In this document: in pieces, positions 6,524 to 9,733 of the stretch
Layout: each line of letters starts with the position of its first letter
Numbering within the stretch: the stretch's first letter is position 1
From: Halobacteriales archaeon
GTDB taxonomy: Archaea; Thermoplasmatota; SW-10-69-26; JACQPN01; JAIVGT01
Length of the DNA stretch: 9,733 nt
Reading direction: 5' to 3'
Assembly (NCBI GenBank): GCA_020201485.1
Contig: JAIVGT010000204.1
Coordinates: forward strand, 1-9,733
Notes under the pieces: generated by a model
What the model saw: only the letters and a program-made list of their open reading frames with translations
Database searches by the model: none
What the model was told of the DNA's origin: nothing
Made by a program: the position numbers and the translations under genes

Positions 6524-7318
6524 TCATGTCGGGATCGGGAGGTCGGCCCACGCCGCGGTGAACGTCCAACCGGTCTGGACGGCTGCTTCCGCCAGGGTCG
6601 CGATCCGATACGCTCCCGGACCGTCGGCGAAGGCACCGATGCAATCCGACAGGCACATCGAGGACCCGCTCGGCAGCGTCCAACGCACGTACACGCTTCG
6701 GCCGAGGAGCGTGTCCTCCGGGGCAAAGAACCCGACCGAGCCCGTGGCTGCCTCCCACCGCTCGTCCTCCCCGGCGGCTGCGGAGACGACACCGGCCTTC
6801 GCGTACGCCGCCGCCGTCTCCCGGGACATGCGCCAATGCGACGCCGATGCCATCGTCGAACCCACGACCGACCCGGCGGAGAGCTGGAACGTCGCTCGCC
6901 CCGCGGGGGAAGACAGGAAGGCGACGAGGTAGTCGCCACCCGCCGCGAACGGGACCTCGTTCGCCTCGAGGCGGACGTTGATGGGGTCGGCGGATTCGAG
7001 GACCGCGTGCTGGAAGGAGACGCCGGGAAGGGATCCCACGACCTCGATGTGCTCGCCGCTCCCGACGAGGACCGTCATCGTCGCGTTCGCGTTGTCCGGG
7101 TGGTGCTGCCGCAGCGGAACGACGAGAATCGCGACGCCGCACGCGTTCACGCAGGCCGTCTCGACGTGCGCCGAGAACGTCCCGTCTTCCGGCACGGTGA
7201 CGTGGACGAGCACAGCGCCGAGACCATCGAACGCCAGCGCCGCGTCCGCCTCCGCGGACCCGAAGCCGCCGCTCGCCCCGGCTACGAGGAGCACAAGGAG
7301 GAGCGGCAGGCTTTTCAC
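6524..7318 (-). CDS. Secreted protein with two CxxxC pairs
   Basis: 264 aa, starting at GTG 7318. The start is supported by AGGTGATC (minus strand, 7321-7328) three bases upstream, an excellent match to the anti-Shine-Dalgarno, and by overlap with the preceding gene's stop. Residues 1-22 are a signal peptide (MKSLPLLLVLLVAGASGG). The mature protein is beta-rich and has two Cys pairs of identical spacing, C56/C60 and C222/C226, likely disulfides. One sequon lies at N78. There is no C-terminal membrane anchor. No family is recognised. As the last gene of the minus-strand run it probably acts with the upstream products at the cell surface. The close coupling to the 7315-8199 gene suggests equal production of the two. 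Confidence 0.85.
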   Translation of the reverse strand: MKSLPLLLVLLVAGASGGFGSAEADAALAFDGLGAVLVHVTVPEDGTFSAHVETACVNACGVAILVVPLRQHHPDNANATMTVLVGSGEHIEVVGSLPGVSFQHAVLESADPINVRLEANEVPFAAGGDYLVAFLSSPAGRATFQLSAGSVVGSTMASASHWRMSRETAAAYAKAGVVSAAAGEDERWEAATGSVGFFAPEDTLLGRSVYVRWTLPSGSSMCLSDCIGAFADGPGAYRIATLAEAAVQTGWTFTAAWADLPIPT

Positions 7319-8199
7319 TAGATCACCTGGAAGATGGCGCGGGCCTGGCAGTTCGTCGACGGGCTTGCCAGCCGACCCGAGAGATCAGCGGCGTACTGGT
7401 ACCCTGCAGCCAGGACGGCGACAGCGACCATGTTGGCGGGGGTCGTTCCGTCTCCTTCGAGAGTCCCGACCCTGACCGTCGCCCCGAGGGGTAGGTTCAC
7501 GAAGCTCGGGCCTCCGACCATCAACGTGCGCACGGTGACCTGCGTCGGGGTCAGGTGCTGGTCCCAGCCTGTGACGCCGATCGAGTAAGGCGAGGCTGCC
7601 CCGGGAACGTCGATGGGCGAGAAGTACGCCGACGCGCAGTTCGCCGACCCGGCACCGTCCATCACGATCTGGCCGACATCCTGCTGACCCGCCACGTCAC
7701 CATAGAGGCTGGTGACGTCGCGGATGAAGTTCGCGGAATCCGCGAAGACCGTCGCCGTGGCGCTGTCGCTGGACACTGCGCCTCCAGCCCAGATGACAGT
7801 CTTGAACGAAGTGACCGGCGCGCCGAGAGCATCCTTGATGGTCCATGTTCCGGCCGAGGACGCGACGACATCTTTGAAGAGAGCGAATCCGCCGCTCGGG
7901 CTGGTGGACTGGACGGCTGCGCTGGTTGGATCGTAGAGCGTGAGCCGGCCCTGGGCCGTCGGCGGCATGTCGTGGAGCACCACGTGAACGGTGGTGCCTC
8001 GGACCATCAGGCCCCCAGGCGCCTACATGGGATTGAACCTTGCGTCGATGACGACGCCGTTGTTGAACGTGCCATTCCAAGATGGCGGATCTGCCGAGGC
8101 AGTCATGACGGGACCCGAGAGCTCGGCGATGAATCCTCCGCGGCCGACCAAGGTCGCTGCCAGAAGCATGCCCAGAACCACGTACGGTTTTCGGAACAT
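7315..8199 (-). CDS. Secreted beta-rich (possibly Ig-like) protein with an internal in-frame TAG
   Basis: One minus-strand frame runs from ATG 8199, which has GAGG (8208-8211) at Shine-Dalgarno distance. Residues 1-36 are a signal peptide (MFRKPYVVLGMLLAATLV...). The frame meets TAG at codon 59 (8023-8025) and continues without a break for 234 codons to TAG 7318-7320, followed at once by TGA 7315-7317. Both sides of the first TAG look coding: VVIDARFNPM before, APGGLMVRGTTVHVVLHDM after, a natural beta-strand run. Starting instead at ATG 8007 would give a protein with no signal peptide and no ribosome binding site. Read through, the product is 294 aa, beta-rich, with cysteines only in the C-terminal half. 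If TAG stops translation, the gene yields only a 58-aa fragment and is a pseudogene. No family is recognised. Confidence 0.7.
7321..7328 (-). promoter_or_regulatory. Strong Shine-Dalgarno inside the end of the upstream gene
   Basis: The minus strand reads AGGTGATC then CTA then GTG. Eight bases match the complement of the 16S rRNA 3' end (GGATCACCT). It lies within the last codons of the 7315-8199 gene and fixes GTG 7318 as the start of the next gene, implying translational coupling. Confidence 0.65.
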
Positions 8200-8244
8200 C
8201 GTGCAAGCCTCGGGTGGCCCAATCGCAGGCCACGACATCAACTC

Positions 8245-8595
8245 TCACCGCACTGAGTGAAAACCTTCAGGAGTGGCGAACCCTCGACGCGCACCATACG
8301 CGGAGCCGCCAATCACAACACGTGCGCCGGGCGGATGGACACGACCTACACCGTGCTCTTCGCACACGCTGTCCCCCCGCGGCACCACGGCATCGATGCG
8401 CTCCCAGAGCAGCGTCACGCCCTTCATTAGGGAGTTCCCGGTGCCCTTGCCGCTGTCGAGCGGCACCTGGTCACGTCCTCCTTGGTCGGCGCGCCGCGAG
8501 TTCACGCCGACGATGACGTTGTCCGTGGCCTGCGGCGTCTCCAAGAAGGTCACGCCCAGCTTCGTCTCCTCATCGAACAGAACGCCTCGACTCAA
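8245..8595 (-). CDS. Hypothetical protein, probable TTG start
   Basis: 116 aa from TTG 8595; no ATG or GTG lies near the start of the coding-like stretch. Codon use is clearly coding from LFDEETKLGVTFLETPQ onward. The TTG overlaps a TGA of another frame as TTGA, the usual 4-base overlap of coupled genes; that other frame appears to carry the true end of the upstream gene (see 8659-9321). The frame is also open upstream to TGA 8659-8661, so a fusion broken by TGA is the alternative. The product lacks a signal peptide and has one Cys; no domain is recognised. The C-terminal region is Gly/Arg-rich. It lies 45 bases before the 7315-8199 gene and is probably in the same transcript. The N-terminus is uncertain. 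Confidence 0.55.
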   Translation of the reverse strand: MSRGVLFDEETKLGVTFLETPQATDNVIVGVNSRRADQGGRDQVPLDSGKGTGNSLMKGVTLLWERIDAVVPRGDSVCEEHGVGRVHPPGARVVIGGSAYGARRGFATPEGFHSVR

Positions 8596-8658
8596 GGCAC
8601 GAGGGATGTTCCTGTAGGGACCGCGCAGAAAGCGTCTTGGTCCAATGTCGGGTTCGTC

Positions 8659-9321
8659 TCAATCGTTGACCAGCCGGGGGGTTGAATTGCGGAGCCATAG
8701 ACGCCCGGGGCGTCCGATGGCGCGCTGCACCCACCAACCAACGATGTTGGCTGGACCGGGCGCATCCGCCGATGTTCGGAAGGCGGTCAAGTTCAGCCCG
8801 CCGCCATACCCGCTGTCGAAGAAACTGCCTGAAATCTCGTACCCGCCTGGAAGCAGACTGTTCGTCGGCCACCAATCGCAGCGAAAGATGCCTCCAGAAG
8901 TCGACCATCGGATTTCCTTGACGACTCCCATGAGGCCCGTCGTTGGCTCCAGCGTGATGAACCCAGCATATGCTTGTCCGGTGAATCCTTGCGAGCCGGC
9001 CACGCGAGCCTCCCGAAAAACGCTCGCGCTCAGCCCGGGTGTCTTGGGCGCCAGAGCTTGAACCTGGCTTTCAACGTGGTCGTCCATGATCACAGTGGAT
9101 TGCCCTTCTGCGTCGTCGAACCCGAGGATGAGTGAGGTCGCGGTCTTGTTTGACGAGGCAAGATAGATTTTGTACGACCCTGCTTGCATGGCAATGTTCA
9201 CGGACGGCGTGACTTCGGCATCGGAGTTGATGGTTCGGTTCGTATCTTTCATCAACCAGACCGGTCCCGGGCCCAGAACGAGGGCTATTGCAAATACCCC
9301 CATCTCTCCCGGAAGCCCCAT
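8659..9321 (-). CDS. Membrane-anchored or secreted beta-rich protein; 3' end possibly frameshifted
   Basis: 220 aa from ATG 9321; ATG 9303 is also possible. A hydrophobic segment at about 7-24 (MGVFAIALVLGPGPVWL) is a signal peptide or membrane anchor. The rest is extracellular-looking, with sequons N28, N58, N177 and N212 and motifs such as AGSYKIYLASS. The frame ends at TGA 8659. However, the -1/+1 related frame (8592-8786) carries a protein-like tail ending ETNPTLDQDAFCAVPTGTSL then VP, whose TGA (8592-8594) overlaps the next gene's TTG. A one-base shift between 8662 and 8786 would give a 242-aa product with a coupled stop. Either the annotated end is right, or a frameshift (biological or assembly) lies here. 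No promoter is seen directly upstream. The family is unknown. Confidence 0.65.
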   Translation of the reverse strand: MGLPGEMGVFAIALVLGPGPVWLMKDTNRTINSDAEVTPSVNIAMQAGSYKIYLASSNKTATSLILGFDDAEGQSTVIMDDHVESQVQALAPKTPGLSASVFREARVAGSQGFTGQAYAGFITLEPTTGLMGVVKEIRWSTSGGIFRCDWWPTNSLLPGGYEISGSFFDSGYGGGLNLTAFRTSADAPGPANIVGWWVQRAIGRPGRLWLRNSTPRLVND

Positions 9322-9326
9322 CGCCC

Positions 9327-9341
9327 GCCCCTAAGCGGGGC
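9327..9341. other. Perfect 5-bp hairpin between two minus-strand reading frames
   Basis: GCCCC-TAAGC-GGGGC forms a perfect stem with a 5-base loop in the 30-base gap between TGA 9352 and ATG 9321. There is no following T-run on the minus strand, so it is at best a weak terminator or an RNA structure near the start of the 9321 gene. Confidence 0.35.
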
Positions 9342-9351
9342 TTGTTCTTGC

Positions 9352-9516
9352 TCAGACGTGCTTGAACCTCGGTTCACCGTAGAATCCAATCTTCGAGATG
9401 CTCGAGGCCACGCGCCAGAAGTCGCGGCCGTTGATGGAGACGTCGGAAAAACTGGTCGGATAAAACCTTCCAACTACAACACCTATACAGCCGCGCGGCC
9501 TCGTTCCTCCAATCAT
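9352..9516 (-). CDS. Small ORF or remnant C-terminus of a lost gene
   Basis: 54 aa if started at ATG 9516. The last about 40 residues (GRFYPTSFSDVSINGRDFWR and on) read as convincing protein, with coding-like codons between 9352 and about 9470. The upstream part is weaker and overlaps the promoter of the divergent lipoprotein gene. The ATG itself shares CATG with that gene's start, an implausible arrangement for two real genes. So this is more likely the preserved 3' end of a gene cut off by rearrangement than an intact small gene. It lies 30 bases before the 8659-9321 gene on the same strand. Confidence 0.35.
   Translation of the reverse strand: MIGGTRPRGCIGVVVGRFYPTSFSDVSINGRDFWRVASSISKIGFYGEPRFKHV
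9483..9490 (+). promoter_or_regulatory. TATA-like box of the lipoprotein gene
   Basis: CTATACAG is centred about 28 bases before ATG 9515, the expected place for an archaeal TATA box of a leaderless transcript. No Shine-Dalgarno precedes the ATG, which agrees. A second A/T-rich element, GATAAAAC, lies at 9459-9466. Confidence 0.45.
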
Positions 9517-9733
9517 GAAGTCCACGGCGTGCATCGTGCTGCTCGGCCTCGCCATCGGGCTTGCAGGCTGCGCGGGGAGCCCTTCCGACACTGCCCCTTC
9601 CAGCCACCGTGACCAGACGAGCTCGACCACGACTCCAGAGACTCCGGCGACCCAACGGCAAGCCGCCAACGCATCGGGGACGTGGCTCATCGAACTTGAC
9701 GGCAGGCCGTTCGCGAACCCTTCCGAATTTATC
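9515..9733 (+). CDS. Lipoprotein, N-terminal part, cut by the window edge
   Basis: 73 codons from ATG 9515 to the right edge. Residues 1-18 are a lipoprotein signal peptide (MKSTACIVLLGLAIGLAG) with lipobox LAG-Cys19, the residue expected to be lipidated. A Ser/Thr/Pro-rich linker (about 22-46) follows, typical of archaeal surface lipoproteins and solute-binding proteins. The start of a folded domain comes next (GTWLIELDGRPFANPSEF). Too little is present to name the family; a META/lipocalin-like or other small beta domain is possible because of the W-x-x-x-x-DG-x-P pattern, but this is a guess. It is transcribed away from the minus-strand secreted-protein operon. Confidence 0.8.
   Translation, partial: MKSTACIVLLGLAIGLAGCAGSPSDTAPSSHRDQTSSTTTPETPATQRQAANASGTWLIELDGRPFANPSEFI

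Noticed and set aside
5406..6932. 508-codon open frame on the plus strand
   Set aside because: It is antisense to two minus-strand genes with clear protein features, and its composition shows no domain or signal.
8026..8045. GGTTCAATCCC on the minus strand, matching the T-loop of a tRNA
   Set aside because: The flanking T-stem pairs poorly, there is no acceptor stem, anticodon arm or D-arm nearby, and the bases are codons of the 7315-8199 gene.
1..9733. CRISPR array, rRNA or tRNA genes, IS elements
   Set aside because: No regularly spaced repeats, tRNA clover-leaf, rRNA-like sequence, transposase or terminal inverted repeats were seen on either strand.

Overview
The window looks archaeal, most likely a high-GC Thermoplasmatota-type or related euryarchaeal genome. 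The evidence is a bacterio-opsin-activator-type (HTH_10) regulator, a TATA-like box about 28 bases before a start codon, some genes without a Shine-Dalgarno, and many secreted or surface proteins with N-x-S/T sequons. The proteins are not strongly acidic, which argues against Halobacteria. The taxon is inferred, not shown.

Layout. At 1-313 (minus) lies the N-terminal part of a class II glutamine amidotransferase that runs off the left edge. It is divergent from an HTH_10 regulator (387-1100, plus), followed by a secreted protein resembling acetoacetate-decarboxylase-like proteins (1187-1960, plus). A C-terminally anchored surface protein (1962-2852, minus) meets it tail to tail. A small membrane protein (3084-3365, minus) follows. 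Up to about 3.4 kb the DNA is extremely GC-rich; beyond that GC is clearly lower.

From 3.4 to 4.8 kb, minus-strand coding sequence is broken by in-frame TAG codons and a frameshift. It includes two Cys-rich proteins, one with a clear signal peptide split across two frames. A short secreted protein (4795-5253, plus) and a possible PD-(D/E)xK nuclease-like protein (5439-6257, minus) come next. From about 9.32 to 6.52 kb a minus-strand operon encodes four unknown proteins, at least three of them secreted or membrane-anchored, with overlapping start/stop signals. A plus-strand lipoprotein (9515 to the edge) closes the window.

The most interesting signal is that several minus-strand reading frames are interrupted by TAG while almost every other gene ends in TGA. 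The best case is the 7315-8199 gene: its signal peptide and mature domain lie in one frame separated by a single TAG, and its second TAG is followed directly by TGA in a GTGA overlap with the next gene. This fits TAG read as an amino acid (pyrrolysine is the known archaeal precedent), but it also fits pseudogenes. Evidence against recoding is included: one gene that seems to end properly at TAG, two probable frameshifts, and no pyl genes or tRNA-Pyl in view.
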